In this document: positions 30,551-41,516 of the stretch, piece after piece
Layout of the letters: the number at the start of each line of letters is the position of its first letter
Position numbering within the stretch: position 1 is the first letter of the stretch
NCBI GenBank assembly: GCA_903838565.1
Contig: CAILZB010000122.1
Coordinates: forward strand, 1 to 64,000
DNA from: an uncultured beta proteobacterium
GTDB taxonomy: Bacteria; Pseudomonadota; Gammaproteobacteria; Burkholderiales; Burkholderiaceae_C
DNA length: 64,000 nucleotides
Direction: 5' to 3'
Notes under the pieces: model-generated
What the model was told of the DNA's origin: nothing
Seen by the model: only the letters and a program-made list of their open reading frames with translations
Database searches by the model: none
Made by a program: the position numbers and the translations under genes

Positions 30551-30928
30551 ATGTCGAATTCCGCCATCCGTCTTTGCGCGTCCTGTGAGCTGCTGGAGTC
30601 GGGGCAGGCCTTCCCCTTTGAGGTGAAGTACCACGGGCAGGATGGCAGGGGTTTTGCGATCCGCTACCAGGGGCAGGTCTACGCCTATCTGAATCGGTGC
30701 ACGCACGTACCGATCGAACTGGATTACCAGCCGGGACGCGTCTTTGACCACAGCGGCCAGTGGCTGATGTGCTCCACGCACGGCGCCACCTATGCGCCCA
30801 GAACGGGCGACTGCATGGGCGGACCCTGCCGCGGTGGCCTGGTCAAGATCGAGTTGTCCGAGCGTGCTGGCGTGGTGCACTGGCATACTTCTTCCAAACT
30901 TCAACCTCCCGAACATCCCCATGAATGA
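30551..30928 (+). CDS. Rieske [2Fe-2S] domain protein
   Basis: The 125-residue protein consists of one Rieske domain with both cluster-binding boxes, CTHVPIELDY and CSTHGATYAPRTGDCMGGPC. It lacks any oxygenase catalytic domain, so it is a ferredoxin-type or accessory electron carrier of unknown partner. In related genomes a similar gene stands between the HAD phosphatase and sppA. Its end overlaps sppA by eight bases. Confidence 0.92.
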   Translation: MSNSAIRLCASCELLESGQAFPFEVKYHGQDGRGFAIRYQGQVYAYLNRCTHVPIELDYQPGRVFDHSGQWLMCSTHGATYAPRTGDCMGGPCRGGLVKIELSERAGVVHWHTSSKLQPPEHPHE

Positions 30929-31922
30929 TCCCGTGCCAGCCAGCCATGAATCCGATCCGCCTGCAAGCCTGCCGCCGCCGCTGAAGGACGCCGACACGCC
31001 GGGTTGGGAACGCGCCACGCTGGAGCGCCTGGCCTTTGCCGCGCTGAATGAACAAAAAGCCGCGCGGCGCTGGACCCTGTTCTTTCGCATGGCGTGGTTG
31101 CTGCTGTTTGTGGTCGCCGCCTGGACCTTATTGCACCGCGCAACGACCGGCGCCGACAAGAGCACGCCGCACACGGCGGTGGTGGAAATCAAGGGCGAGA
31201 TCGCCTCGGGGGGCGATGCGAGTGCCGACCTGATCGTGACCGCGCTGCGCAGCGCCTTTGAGGACGAGGGCGCGCAGGCGGTGGTGCTGCTGATCAACTC
31301 GCCCGGTGGCAGCCCGGTCCAGGCCGGCATCGTCAACGACGAAATCCTGCGCCTCAAGGCCAAGCACAAGAAGCCGGTGTACGCGGTGGTGGAGGAATCC
31401 TGCGCCTCGGCCGCCTACTACATTGCCGTGGCGGCCGACAAAATCTACGTGGACAAGGCCAGCATCGTCGGCAGCATCGGCGTGCTCATGGACGGATTCG
31501 GCTTCACCGGTCTCATGGACAAGCTTGGCATCGAGCGCCGCCTCATGACCGCGGGCGTGAACAAGGGATTTCTCGACCCCTACAGCCCGCAGACCGAAAC
31601 CCAGCGCGCCTATGCCCAGGTGATGCTGGACCAGATCCACAAGCAGTTCATCGACGTCGTCAAGGCGGGTCGCGGCGCGCGCCTGAAGCAGACGCCGGAG
31701 ACCTTCAGCGGTCTGTTCTGGAGCGGAGAGCAGGCGGTCACGCTCGGTCTGGCCGACGAGTTCGGCAGCCTCGATTTTGTGGCGCGCGAAGTCGTCAAGG
31801 CCGAGGATCTGGTGGATTACACGGTTCGCGACAACGTCGCCGAACGTCTGGCCAAGCGCTTTGGCGCGGCCATGGGTGAGGCGGCAGTGCACGCGCTGCA
31901 GACCGTGCCGGCGCTGCGCTAG
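30921..31922 (+). CDS. sppA: Signal peptide peptidase SppA, S49 family (36K type)
   Basis: The 333-residue protease has an N-terminal cytoplasmic tail, a transmembrane helix around residues 55-72 (FFRMAWLLLFVVAAWTLL) and one S49 domain. The serine region is VEESCASAAYYIAVAADKIY and the catalytic lysine is probably in GFTGLMDKLGIERR. SppA digests cleaved signal peptides and membrane protein fragments. It is the short single-domain form. A strong hairpin follows directly at its stop codon. Confidence 0.95.
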   Translation: MNDPVPASHESDPPASLPPPLKDADTPGWERATLERLAFAALNEQKAARRWTLFFRMAWLLLFVVAAWTLLHRATTGADKSTPHTAVVEIKGEIASGGDASADLIVTALRSAFEDEGAQAVVLLINSPGGSPVQAGIVNDEILRLKAKHKKPVYAVVEESCASAAYYIAVAADKIYVDKASIVGSIGVLMDGFGFTGLMDKLGIERRLMTAGVNKGFLDPYSPQTETQRAYAQVMLDQIHKQFIDVVKAGRGARLKQTPETFSGLFWSGEQAVTLGLADEFGSLDFVAREVVKAEDLVDYTVRDNVAERLAKRFGAAMGEAAVHALQTVPALR

Positions 31923-31972
31923 CCGCCTGTCGGACTTTGTTCGCGCCCACGCCCAAAGTCCGACACGCGGCT
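31921..31972. terminator. Bidirectional terminator between sppA and the methyltransferase gene
   Basis: AGCCGC (31921-31926) pairs with GCGGCT (31967-31972), and an 11-bp inner stem pairs 31929-31939 with 31954-31964, separated by a two-base internal loop. It begins within the sppA stop codon and lies 16 bp from the end of the convergent gene. No strong T run follows on either side. Confidence 0.65.
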
Positions 31973-31988
31973 AGCACGCGACAGGCGC

Positions 31989-32771
31989 TCAGGCGCCGAT
32001 GGCAAACACCGCGGGCGTGTGCTTATCCAGCGGCTTGGCGCGCTGTTTCCAGGCGCTCGCCGGATCGCTTCTGACCTGTGCATTGGATAGCGTCAGGCCG
32101 CTGCTGATGGACAGCCGAGTCGAGGGTTTGAGTGCCTGCAGCAGCGCCTCGAGCATGGCGGCGTTGCGGTAGGGCGTTTCAATGAAGAGTTGTGTCTGCC
32201 CCGTTTTCAACGCCAGGCTTTCGAGTTCGCGGATGCGCTGGCTGCGCTGCGCCGCGTCCTGCGGCAGGTAGCCGACAAAGGCAAAGTTCTGCCCGTTCAG
32301 GCCGCTCGCGGCCAGCGCCAGCAGCAGCGACACCGGCCCCACCAGCGGCACGACCTTCAGTCCCAGCGCGTGCGCGGCACGCACCACGGACGAGCCCGGA
32401 TCGGCCACGGCGGGCATGCCGGCTTCGCTGATGAGGCCGATGTCGTGGCCATGCAGCGCGGCGCTCAACAAGCCGCTGGCGTCGAAGTCGCCCGTGTGGT
32501 CGCCCTTCTTGTGCACCTTGTGCGGCAGTTCCGCCATCTGCTGTTCCTGCAGCGCCACCGCCAGCGGGTAGAACTCGTGCACGCGCTTCAGGAAGGCGCG
32601 CGTGGACTTGGCGTTTTCACAAACCCAATGACTCAATCCGGCCGCGATCTGCAAGGTGTGGGCTGGCAGGACGTCCTGCAACGGCGTAGGGTTGGCAACC
32701 CCAAAATCCAGCGTCGCGGGGACGAGGTAGAGCGTGCCGCGAGCGATCGGTGTTGGAGCTTCCATCATCAC
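31989..32771 (-). CDS. SAM-dependent methyltransferase of the RsmI/tetrapyrrole methylase fold
   Basis: The 260-residue protein has the class III methyltransferase pattern: GTLYLVPATLDFG at the N terminus, IGLISEAGMPAVADPGSSVVRAA for the cofactor loop, VVPLVGPVSLLLALAASGLNGQ, and QLFIETPYRNAAMLEAL. RsmI methylates C1402 of 16S rRNA, but this protein belongs to a shorter, diverged branch and its target is uncertain. Its start overlaps the maf stop by four bases, so the pair is one operon. Confidence 0.85.
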   Translation of the reverse strand: MMMEAPTPIARGTLYLVPATLDFGVANPTPLQDVLPAHTLQIAAGLSHWVCENAKSTRAFLKRVHEFYPLAVALQEQQMAELPHKVHKKGDHTGDFDASGLLSAALHGHDIGLISEAGMPAVADPGSSVVRAAHALGLKVVPLVGPVSLLLALAASGLNGQNFAFVGYLPQDAAQRSQRIRELESLALKTGQTQLFIETPYRNAAMLEALLQALKPSTRLSISSGLTLSNAQVRSDPASAWKQRAKPLDKHTPAVFAIGA

Positions 32772-33364
32772 AGCAGGCGCGCTCCGGCGGCGCGCAGCAT
32801 CGCACAGGTGCGGATCAGTGGCAGTCCGACCAGGGCCGTCGGATCGTCGCTCTGAATCGAGTCCAGCAATGCGATTCCGAGGCCTTCGCTCTTGGCGCTG
32901 CCGGCGCAGTCGTAGGGCGTTTCACGCAGCAGGTAGCTTTCGATCTCCGCATCAGAGAGATCGCGAAACTTCACCACCACCGGCGCCAGTTCCACCTGTT
33001 CAAAGTTCAATTCCCTGCACACCACGGCCACGGCCGTCTGAAAGATCACGGTCTGGCCGCGCATGCGCTGCAGCTGTTCGGTGGCACGGGCGTGGTTGCC
33101 CGGCTTGCCAAGCGCCTGTCCATGCAGGTCGGCAACCTGGTCCGAGCCGATGACGAGCGCACGCGGATGAAGCCGCGCCACGGCCTTTGCCTTGGCCAGA
33201 GCCAGCCGCTTGGCCATGGCGTCAGTTGCTTCATCGGGCAGCGCGGTTTCCTCCACCTCGGGCGCGATGATGTCGAAGCGAAATCCCAGTCGTTGCAGCA
33301 ACTCGCTGCGGTAGCGGGAGGTGGATCCCAAAATGATGGGGCGGCCAGAATCAAAGGAGCTCAT
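32768..33364 (-). CDS. Maf family nucleotide pyrophosphatase (YceF-like)
   Basis: The 198-residue enzyme has the Maf signature ILGSTSRYRSELLQRLGF, followed by VIGSDQVADLHG with the catalytic aspartate, and GLPLIRT near the C terminus. Maf/YceF proteins hydrolyse m7GTP or other modified nucleotides to keep them out of nucleic acids. In enterobacteria yceF also lies next to yceD-rpmF-plsX, as here. Its start codon overlaps that of the divergent yceD. Confidence 0.93.
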   Translation of the reverse strand: MSSFDSGRPIILGSTSRYRSELLQRLGFRFDIIAPEVEETALPDEATDAMAKRLALAKAKAVARLHPRALVIGSDQVADLHGQALGKPGNHARATEQLQRMRGQTVIFQTAVAVVCRELNFEQVELAPVVVKFRDLSDAEIESYLLRETPYDCAGSAKSEGLGIALLDSIQSDDPTALVGLPLIRTCAMLRAAGARLL

Positions 33365-33935
33365 GCAGCGATTCTCTTACACTGCGGGCATGAGCCAACA
33401 ATACGACCCGAAAAGACTGGATGTGAATGCCTTCGCCCGCGATGGCGGCGTGTTGCGCGGCGATGACTTGCTCGCTGACTTCAAGCGACTGGCTGTCGAC
33501 GCGCAGGGACTGGGCGACGACCTTCGCGTCGTCTGGGAAGCGCGGGGCGAGTTGAAGGCCGAACTCGGGGTGATGCCGCAGGTATGGCTGCACTTGCAGG
33601 CGCACACGACCTTGCCCATGAATTGTCAGCGCTGCCTGGAATTGGCCAGGATCAACGTCAGCGCGAACCGCTCGTTCAGGTTTGCCGCAGACGAGGAGCA
33701 GGCTGCGGCGCTGGACGAGGAAAGCGAGGAGGACGTGTTGGTCTACGAGCGCGACTTCAACCTGCATGATCTGGTGGAGGACGAACTGCTGCTGGCGATG
33801 CCGCTGGTGCCGCTGCACGAGGTCTGCCCGCAGCAACCCAGGATGCAGGTGGCGGACGCCGATTTCCGCGATGAACCCGAGGTCAAGCCGAATCCGTTCG
33901 GCCTGCTGGCCGGCCTGAAGACCGGGAAAATATAG
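33363..33935 (+). CDS. yceD: DUF177 (YceD) family protein, 23S rRNA accumulation protein
   Basis: The protein of 190 residues (181 if translation starts at ATG 33390, [12 protein letters not shown]) belongs to DUF177. It has the [23 protein letters not shown] segment with paired cysteines and a conserved acidic stretch before the C terminus. YceD is linked to 23S rRNA accumulation in E. coli and to plants' Duf177A. I prefer the ATG at 33363 because AAAGGAG stands five bases before it, although homologs begin nearer the second ATG. It precedes rpmF, the conserved yceD-rpmF order. Confidence 0.9.
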   Translation: MQRFSYTAGMSQQYDPKRLDVNAFARDGGVLRGDDLLADFKRLAVDAQGLGDDLRVVWEARGELKAELGVMPQVWLHLQAHTTLPMNCQRCLELARINVSANRSFRFAADEEQAAALDEESEEDVLVYERDFNLHDLVEDELLLAMPLVPLHEVCPQQPRMQVADADFRDEPEVKPNPFGLLAGLKTGKI

Positions 33936-33940
33936 CCGGC

Positions 33941-33969
33941 TTCCGGGAAAGCCAGCGATGTCATATAAT
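33941..33969 (+). promoter_or_regulatory. Predicted rpmF promoter
   Basis: A perfect -10 TATAAT lies at 33964-33969 with a weak -35 TTCCGG at 33941-33946, 17 bp apart. The predicted start is about 70 nt before the rpmF ATG. It would add a ribosomal-protein-level promoter inside the yceD-rpmF unit. Confidence 0.5.
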
Positions 33970-34045
33970 CCAGGGCTTCGCGTGGGCGGTCCTTCATGCC
34001 TCAAGCCACGCCCACCCGTTAACCCTATTCAAGCAGGATGAGATC

Positions 34046-34228
34046 ATGGCAGTTCAACAAAACAAAAAGTCCCCCTCCAAGCGCGGCATGCACCGCTCGC
34101 ACAATGCGCTGGTTGTTCCCGGCATTGCGGTGGAACCCACCACGGGCGAAACCCACCTGCGTCACCACATCAGCCCCACCGGCTTTTACCGTGGCCGCCA
34201 GGTTCTGAAGAACAAGACTGAACCCTGA
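34046..34228 (+). CDS. rpmF: 50S ribosomal protein L32
   Basis: The 60-residue basic protein starts [20 protein letters not shown], the standard L32 N terminus, and ends with [12 protein letters not shown]. It has no cysteine at all, so it is the zinc-independent form. It binds the large subunit near the tunnel side of 23S rRNA. A strong terminator follows, which separates it from plsX. Confidence 0.97.
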   Translation: MAVQQNKKSPSKRGMHRSHNALVVPGIAVEPTTGETHLRHHISPTGFYRGRQVLKNKTEP

Positions 34229-34244
34229 TTCGGTTTCATAGTCC

Positions 34245-34284
34245 AAGGCCCTCGCTACGAAGTCGTAGCCGGGCCTTTGTTTTT
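34245..34284 (+). terminator. Rho-independent terminator after rpmF
   Basis: The outer stem AAGGCCC/GGGCCTT (34245-34251 with 34271-34277) encloses a second stem, GCTACG/CGTAGC, and is followed by a T run. It lies 16 bp past rpmF and 50 bp before plsX, so it may attenuate fatty-acid gene expression relative to rpmF. Confidence 0.85.
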
Positions 34285-34334
34285 ATGTTCGCAGTCATTG
34301 CCCCTTCCCTACCGTGCGTCTGCACTGAGTTCGC

Positions 34335-35357
34335 ATGATCACGATCGCTGTCGATTGCATGGGCGGGGATCACGGCCCCAGCGTCACGCTGCCTGCGTGC
34401 CGCCACTTTCTCGACAAACACCCCGACGTTTCACTGTTGCTGGTCGGCCTGCCGCAGGCCTTGGCCGGCTTCTCGCATGCGCGCGTCAAATTGGTGAAGG
34501 CCAGCGAAGTCGTGGCCATGGACGACCCTCTGGAAGTGGCACTGCGGCGCAAGAAGGATTCGTCCATGCGCGTGGCGATTGAGCAGGTCAAGGACGGTAC
34601 GGCGCAGGTCGCTGTATCCGCGGGCAACACCGCGGCGCTGATGGCGATCGCGCGATACGTGCTCAAGACGCTGGACGGCATCGATCGCCCTGCCATCGCC
34701 GCGCAGGTGCCCAACGCCAAAGGCGCGGGAACCACCATGCTGGATCTGGGCGCCAACGTCGACTGCAGCGCCGAGCATCTGCTGAAATTTGCCGTGATGG
34801 GGTCGGCGTTCGTGTCGGTGTTGACGCAGAACGACAACCCCACGGTGGGCCTGCTGAACATCGGTGAAGAGGCCATCAAGGGCAGCGAAACCATCAAGAA
34901 GGCGGGCGAACTGCTGCGCGCTGCGGGCGCCGCAGGGGATCTGAACTTCTTCGGCAATGTCGAGGGCAATGACATCTTCAAGGGCACCGTGGACCTGGTG
35001 GTGTGCGACGGGTTTGTCGGCAACGTGATGCTCAAAAGCAGCGAAGGCCTGGCCAGCATGATCCTGGGGTTCCTCAAGGCCGAGTTCTCGCGCAATCTCT
35101 TCACCAAGATGGCCGCGTTGATGGCCTATCCGGTGCTGATGGCACTGAAGAACCGGGTCGACCACCGTCGCTACAACGGCGCCGTGCTGCTGGGTTTGCG
35201 CGGCCTGGTGTTCAAAAGCCATGGCTCAGCGGACGCCATGGCGTTCGAAACCGCGTTGACCCGCGCCTACGATTCCGCCCGTAACCACCTGCTGGAACGC
35301 GTCGTGGCACGCATCGCTCACGCCGCCCCGCTGTTGGGTGCTCCTGCCGACGCATGA
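34335..35357 (+). CDS. plsX: Phosphate acyltransferase PlsX
   Basis: The 340-residue enzyme makes acyl-phosphate from acyl-ACP for phospholipid synthesis. It opens with [14 protein letters not shown] and contains [18 protein letters not shown] and [15 protein letters not shown], all family hallmarks. The frame ends normally. The ATG at 34335 gives the standard N terminus. It heads the fab cluster, as in E. coli and most betaproteobacteria. Confidence 0.97.
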   Translation: MITIAVDCMGGDHGPSVTLPACRHFLDKHPDVSLLLVGLPQALAGFSHARVKLVKASEVVAMDDPLEVALRRKKDSSMRVAIEQVKDGTAQVAVSAGNTAALMAIARYVLKTLDGIDRPAIAAQVPNAKGAGTTMLDLGANVDCSAEHLLKFAVMGSAFVSVLTQNDNPTVGLLNIGEEAIKGSETIKKAGELLRAAGAAGDLNFFGNVEGNDIFKGTVDLVVCDGFVGNVMLKSSEGLASMILGFLKAEFSRNLFTKMAALMAYPVLMALKNRVDHRRYNGAVLLGLRGLVFKSHGSADAMAFETALTRAYDSARNHLLERVVARIAHAAPLLGAPADA

Positions 35358-35411
35358 GGATTGCGGCGAGCTTGCGCTCCTGTTCCTGAAGTTACCGCTA
35401 CGATCGCGAGC

Positions 35412-36389
35412 ATGACACGATATTCAAAAATCACTGGCACCGGCAGCTACCTGCCTCCGAATCGGCTCAGCAATGCCGATCTCGTGGCCGAGTTGGCGCA
35501 GCAGGGCGTCGAAAGCTCCGACGAGTGGATCGTTGCTCGCACCGGAATTCAGGCCCGCCATTTTGCGGCACCCGATGTCTGCAGCAGCGACCTGGGACTC
35601 AAGGCGGCACAGCAGGCGCTGCAGGCGGCAGGCTTACAGGCCAGCGACATCGACCTGATCATCGTGGCCACGTCCACGCCCGACATGGTTTTTCCATCGA
35701 CCGCGTGCATCCTGCAGAACAAGCTCGGCGCCAACGGTTGTCCTGCATTTGACGTGCAGGCAGTCTGTGCCGGATTCATTTACGCCCTGACCGTGGCTGA
35801 CGCCATGATCAAGACCGGTGCCGCAAGCAAGGCGCTGGTGGTGGGCGCCGAGGTCTTTTCGCGCATACTGGATTTCAAGGACCGCACGACCTGCGTGCTG
35901 TTTGGCGATGGCGCGGGTGCGGTGGTGCTGCAGGCGTCGAAGCAGCCGGGCATATTGGCCACGGACCTTCACGCCGACGGCAAGCACGTGGATATTCTCT
36001 GTGTGCCCGGGCACGTGAGGGGAGGTCAGGTGTTGGGTAACCCGCTGCTCAGGATGGACGGACAGGCGGTGTTCAAGCTGGCCGTGGGCGTGCTCGAGCA
36101 CACGGCAAATGCGGTCCTGGCAAAGGCCGGGATGACGGCGGCCGACATCGACTGGCTGATACCGCATCAGGCGAATCTGCGCATCATGCATGGAACGGTG
36201 CGCAAGCTCAAAATTCCCTTGGCAAAATTGATCGTGACTGTGGATCAGCATGGCAACACCTCGGCGGCATCGATCCCGCTGGCGCTCGACACCGCGGTGC
36301 GCGCGGGCAAGGTCAAGAGCGGCGACACGATCATGCTCGAAGGCGTGGGTGGAGGGTTTACCTGGGGTTCGGTGCTGCTCAAGATGTAG
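35412..36389 (+). CDS. fabH: 3-oxoacyl-ACP synthase III (KAS III)
   Basis: The 325-residue enzyme starts fatty-acid synthesis by condensing acetyl-CoA with malonyl-ACP. The triad is visible: Cys119 in [12 protein letters not shown], His in [10 protein letters not shown] and Asn in [13 protein letters not shown]. The start [15 protein letters not shown] is the family form; an upstream in-frame start at 35361 adds unrelated residues. It lies 54 bp after plsX and 56 bp before fabD. Confidence 0.97.
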   Translation: MTRYSKITGTGSYLPPNRLSNADLVAELAQQGVESSDEWIVARTGIQARHFAAPDVCSSDLGLKAAQQALQAAGLQASDIDLIIVATSTPDMVFPSTACILQNKLGANGCPAFDVQAVCAGFIYALTVADAMIKTGAASKALVVGAEVFSRILDFKDRTTCVLFGDGAGAVVLQASKQPGILATDLHADGKHVDILCVPGHVRGGQVLGNPLLRMDGQAVFKLAVGVLEHTANAVLAKAGMTAADIDWLIPHQANLRIMHGTVRKLKIPLAKLIVTVDQHGNTSAASIPLALDTAVRAGKVKSGDTIMLEGVGGGFTWGSVLLKM

Positions 36390-36445
36390 AGAAAAATGCA
36401 AGGCTCGGCGGGCGAGCGATGGATGCGGATGGATTGGAAAAGAAT

Positions 36446-37392
36446 ATGAAAAATTTTGCCTTTGTCTTTCCCGGCCAGGGATCCCAGTCGGTGGGCATGC
36501 TCGATGCCTGGGGCGGGCACCCGGTGGTGGCGCAGACCCTGCAGGAAGCCTCCGAAGCGCTGGGCGAAGACCTGGCGAAGCTCATTGCACAGGGTCCCAA
36601 AGAAGACCTGGCGCTGACCACCAATACCCAGCCCGTGATGCTGGTGGCGGGGGTGGCGGCGTACCGGGTCTGGATGGCCGAGGTGGGCGTGGCGCCCGCG
36701 CTGGTGGCAGGGCATTCGCTGGGTGAATACTCGGCTCTGGTGGCCGCCGGCGTACTGACGCTGGCGCAGGCTGCGCCGCTGGTGCGCTTTCGCGCCCAGG
36801 CGATGCAGCAGGCCGTGCCGGTGGGCGTCGGCGCCATGGCGGCGATCCTGGGCATGGACTCGGCCAAAGTCGTCGAGGCCTGTGTCCAGGCTCAGTCCAG
36901 TTTTGGCGCGGGCAGCGCCGAAGTGGTGGAAGCGGCAAATTTCAACGACCCGGCGCAGACCGTGATTTCCGGCAGCAAGGCCGCGGTGGAAAAAGCCTGC
37001 GAACTGCTCAAGGCCATGGGCGCGAAAAGGACCCTGCCGCTGCCGGTTTCTGCACCGTTTCACTCCAGCCTGATGAAGCCGGCGGCCGAGCAACTCAAGG
37101 CGCGCCTCGAATCCGTGGAATTTTCCGCGCCGCAAATCCCCGTGCTGAACAATGTCGATGTCGCGATCGAATCGGACGTGAAAAGAATCCGCGATGCGCT
37201 CGTGCGTCAGGCCTTCGGCCCGGTACGCTGGGTGGAGTGCGTGCGCGCCATGCAGGCTGTCGGACTGGTGGATGTGATCGAGTGCGGCCCGGGCAAGGTG
37301 CTGGCCGGCCTGACCAAACGCATTGACTCCGGTCTGAACGGCTGGCCGCTGTTCGACCCGGCGAGTCTGACTCAAGTGAAGGAGCAACTGGC

Positions 37393-37396
<4 letters not shown>
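36446..37396 (+). CDS. fabD: Malonyl-CoA:ACP transacylase
   Basis: The 316-residue transferase loads malonyl onto ACP. The nucleophile is Ser91 in VAGHSLGEYSALV; FPGQGSQSVGML opens the protein and GAKRTLPLPVSAPFHSSLM holds the catalytic histidine. An in-frame ATG at 36419 would add nine residues; the start at 36446 fits the family better. It overlaps fabG by four bases. Confidence 0.97.
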
Positions 37397-38474
<1,078 letters not shown>

Positions 38475-38481
38475 CAAGCGC

Positions 38482-39729
38482 ATGAGCCGTCGCCGCGTTG
38501 TTGTGACTGGTCTGGGTTGCGTCAGCCCCGTGGGCAACACGGTGACGCAGGCTTGGGCCAACGTGCTTGCCGGGCAATCCGGCGTCGCGCTGATCACCAA
38601 ATTTGATGCCAGCAACTTCGCCTGCAAAATTGCCGGTGAGGTCAAGGGCTTTGAGGTCGAGTCGTACATGTCCGCGAAAGAGGCGCGGGCCATGGACAGG
38701 TTCATCCACTATGGCATCGCCGCTGCGGTCCAGGCGGTGACGGACGCGGGGCTGGCCACGGGGGCCGAACTGGACGACGAACAGGCGGCCCGCATCGGCT
38801 GCGTGATCGGATCCGGGATCGGTGGTTTGCCCATGATCGAAGAGTCCATGACGGAGCTCATCAGCCGGGGGCCGCGCCGCATCTCTCCCTTTTTTGTTCC
38901 TTCCACCATCATCAACATGATATCGGGCCACGTTTCCATTCGCTATGGATTCAAGGGACCCAACATCGCCGTGGTCACGGCTTGCACCACGGGTTTGCAC
39001 AGCATTGGTCAGGCCGGTCGCATGATCGAATACGGCGACGCCGATGTGATGGTGGCAGGCGGTGCCGAAGCCTGCGTCTCACCTCTGGGCATTGGCGGCT
39101 TCGCGGCCATGCGCGCGCTCTCCACGCGCAATGACGATCCCGCCACGGCGTCGCGTCCCTGGGACCGAGATCGCGACGGTTTCGTTCTGGGCGAAGGCGC
39201 CGGCGTCATGGTGCTGGAGGAATACGAGCACGCCAAGGCTCGAGGTGCGCGCATTTACGCCGAGCTGGCCGGTTTCGGCATGAGCGCCGATGCGGGCCAC
39301 ATGACCGCGCCCAACATGGACGGACCCAGGCGCGCCATGATGAGCGCGATGCGCAATGCGGGTGTGAACCCGGATCAGGTGAATTACCTGAACGCGCACG
39401 GCACCTCCACCCCGCTGGGCGACAAGAACGAGACCAACGCCATCAAGGCAGCGCTCGGTGAGCACGCGCACAAGGTGGTGGTCAACTCCACCAAGTCCAT
39501 GACGGGTCATCTGCTGGGTGGCGCCGGTGGTCTGGAGTCGGTGTTCACGGTGCTGGCCCTGCACCATCAGGTGAGCCCGCCCACCATCAACATCTTCAAT
39601 CAGGATCCGGATTGCGATCTGGATTACTGTGCCAACACGGCGCGCGACATGCGGATGGATGTGGCGCTGAAAAACAACTTCGGCTTTGGTGGCACCAACG
39701 GCTCCCTGGTGTTCAAGCGCCTGAGCTAG
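38482..39729 (+). CDS. fabF: 3-oxoacyl-ACP synthase II (KAS II)
   Basis: The 415-residue elongating condensing enzyme has catalytic Cys168 in [15 protein letters not shown] and the two histidines in [11 protein letters not shown] and [12 protein letters not shown]. The start [18 protein letters not shown] is typical; the in-frame sequence upstream belongs to acpP in another frame. It lies seven bases after acpP and ends the fab cluster. Confidence 0.98.
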   Translation: MSRRRVVVTGLGCVSPVGNTVTQAWANVLAGQSGVALITKFDASNFACKIAGEVKGFEVESYMSAKEARAMDRFIHYGIAAAVQAVTDAGLATGAELDDEQAARIGCVIGSGIGGLPMIEESMTELISRGPRRISPFFVPSTIINMISGHVSIRYGFKGPNIAVVTACTTGLHSIGQAGRMIEYGDADVMVAGGAEACVSPLGIGGFAAMRALSTRNDDPATASRPWDRDRDGFVLGEGAGVMVLEEYEHAKARGARIYAELAGFGMSADAGHMTAPNMDGPRRAMMSAMRNAGVNPDQVNYLNAHGTSTPLGDKNETNAIKAALGEHAHKVVVNSTKSMTGHLLGGAGGLESVFTVLALHHQVSPPTINIFNQDPDCDLDYCANTARDMRMDVALKNNFGFGGTNGSLVFKRLS

Positions 39730-39737
39730 TTTGCTCC

Positions 39738-40190
39738 ATGCATCACGCCCCAGCGGTCAGCTTTCCGTTGGGGCGTTCTCGTTTCCTGGCAGCGCTGTTG
39801 TTGATCCTCTGGTGCGTCGGTGCGGCCGTGATTGCGCTGTGGTCCATTCAGCAAGCGCATTGGCGCTGGCCTCAGTCGCTGGGCGTGCTCGCCGTGCTGG
39901 CTGGCGGCTGGGTCGCGCTGCGCTGGTGGCGAGGGCAACGCGAGGGCGTGCTGGAATGGGATGGCGCGCGCTGGCAGGCCTGCTTTGAAGGATCGAGCAT
40001 GAAGGGAAGTGTGACGGTCCATCTGGATCTGCAGCGCCATCTCTGGTTGAAGCTGCACTGCAACGCAACTGCTTCGGACCATTGGCTCTGGCTGGAGCGC
40101 GACGCCGACCCTTGGGCCTGGGCTGATTTGAGGCGTGCGGTATATTCGCGCGCCAGCGCCGACTCCGCAGCGGACACGCCGGCAGTCTGA
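39738..40190 (+). CDS. Hypothetical small membrane protein (possibly YgfX-like)
   Basis: The 150-residue product has two adjacent N-terminal transmembrane segments (about residues 15-38 and 45-62) followed by a tryptophan-rich soluble part (VLEWDGARWQACF, HWLWLERD). Topology and tryptophan pattern resemble the YgfX/CptA family of inner-membrane proteins, but the match is by eye and weak. It sits eight bases after fabF and seven before rpoE, so it is likely cotranscribed with the envelope-stress genes. No function is assigned. Confidence 0.7.
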   Translation: MHHAPAVSFPLGRSRFLAALLLILWCVGAAVIALWSIQQAHWRWPQSLGVLAVLAGGWVALRWWRGQREGVLEWDGARWQACFEGSSMKGSVTVHLDLQRHLWLKLHCNATASDHWLWLERDADPWAWADLRRAVYSRASADSAADTPAV

Positions 40191-40197
40191 CCCCTCC

Positions 40198-40830
40198 ATG
40201 AACGACAGAGAACCCACCAGCCCATCCCTGCCCGACGTCGACACGATGCTGGTGCAGCGCGCCGTGGCCGGCGACCAGCGCGCCTTCGAGTTGCTGGTGG
40301 TCAAGTACCAAAGGAGGATCCAGCGACTGATCGCACGCATGGTGCGCGATGTCGACCTGGTGGAGGACATCGCCCAGGAAACCTTTATCCGTGCCTATCG
40401 CGCGCTGCATCAGTTCCGTGGCGACGCCCAGTTCTACACCTGGCTCTACCGGATCGCCGTGAACACCGCCAAGAAGACACTGCTGGAAATGAAGCGCGAC
40501 CCCACGGTGTCCGAAGCGGCGATGCGCGGGTCGCAGGACGACGATGAAACTTCCCCGCCAGGATGGGAACTAATCAGCCCGGAAACACCCGAAACGGTGT
40601 TGGCGGCCAAAGACGTTGCCAATGCGGTGAACACGGCGCTGGACGCGTTGCCCGAGGATTTGCGTCAGGCGCTGACGCTGCGGGAACTGGATGGATTGAG
40701 TTACGAAGAGATTTCCGAATTGATGAACTGCCCGATTGGCACCGTGCGCTCCCGAATTTTCCGGGCACGTGAGGCGATTTCGCTCAAGGTCAAGCCGCTG
40801 CTGGAGCGCAGCCTGGGTAAGCGCTGGTAG
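40198..40830 (+). CDS. rpoE: RNA polymerase sigma-E factor (RpoE/AlgU type)
   Basis: The 210-residue ECF sigma factor contains region 2 (DQRAFELLVVKYQRRIQRLIARMVRD, DLVEDIAQETFIRAYRAL) and region 4 (LPEDLRQALTLRELDGLSYEEISELM, CPIGTVRSRIFRARE). It directs the envelope-stress response. It is followed by its anti-sigma factor, rseB and mucD, the classical order. The start MNDREPTSPSLPDVD at 40198 is preferred over 40135, which lies in the previous gene. Confidence 0.97.
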   Translation: MNDREPTSPSLPDVDTMLVQRAVAGDQRAFELLVVKYQRRIQRLIARMVRDVDLVEDIAQETFIRAYRALHQFRGDAQFYTWLYRIAVNTAKKTLLEMKRDPTVSEAAMRGSQDDDETSPPGWELISPETPETVLAAKDVANAVNTALDALPEDLRQALTLRELDGLSYEEISELMNCPIGTVRSRIFRAREAISLKVKPLLERSLGKRW

Positions 40831-40885
40831 CCGTGACGATGAAGCAGCAGTTCATCTGGCAACGATTTTGAGAAGGTGAAACGAA

Positions 40886-41512
40886 ATGGATGATTCCTGG
40901 CGCACGGGCGAAGTGGTGTCCGATCTGATGGACGGCCGCTTGAGCGGGAGCGCGTTTTCCGAGGCTGCGCACAAGGTCGCGACCGACGCCCAGGCGCGCG
41001 AACTCTGGCGCAGCTACCACGTGGTGGGCGACGTGCTGCGCTCGGCTGATCTGGCGCCACGCGCCGATGATGCGGGTTTTCTGAGCCGCTTCCAGCAGCG
41101 CCTGAACGACGAGGTGGCGCTGCATCCTGTTCCCGATTCCTCGATCCTGTTGTCCGCTGCGGTCCTTGCACCGCAGACCGAGGCCCGCAGGGCCGCCAAC
41201 GATGCGCACACTTCATGGAAATGGGTCGCCGGATTGGGCGCGATGGTGATCGTCGCCGCAGCGGGTTGGAACATGGCGGGCGATAACCACGGGGCGAGTT
41301 CAGCGCCGCAGCTGGCCAAGGCCGATCCGTCCGCAACCAGCGCGGTCGTGGTTGAAAGTTTGACCGAGGGACCGGTGATGATTCGCGATCCGCGACTCGA
41401 TCGCCTGCTCATGGCGCACCGGCAATCCGCTGGTCAATCGGCACTTCAGGTTTCATCGGGATTCTTGCGCAATGCCACTTTTGAAGTCTCCAGCCACCCT
41501 GCCGGGAATTGA
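40886..41512 (+). CDS. rseA: Anti-sigma-E factor (RseA/MucA type)
   Basis: The 208-residue protein has the N-terminal RseA sigma-binding domain (VVSDLMDGRLSG, LWRSYHVVGDVLRSADL), one central transmembrane helix (WVAGLGAMVIVAAAGWNM, about residues 112-130) and a periplasmic tail. It would hold sigma-E at the membrane until proteolysis. AAGGTGAAACG precedes the ATG. It lies 55 bp after rpoE. Confidence 0.93.
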   Translation: MDDSWRTGEVVSDLMDGRLSGSAFSEAAHKVATDAQARELWRSYHVVGDVLRSADLAPRADDAGFLSRFQQRLNDEVALHPVPDSSILLSAAVLAPQTEARRAANDAHTSWKWVAGLGAMVIVAAAGWNMAGDNHGASSAPQLAKADPSATSAVVVESLTEGPVMIRDPRLDRLLMAHRQSAGQSALQVSSGFLRNATFEVSSHPAGN

Positions 41513-41516
41513 CGCC

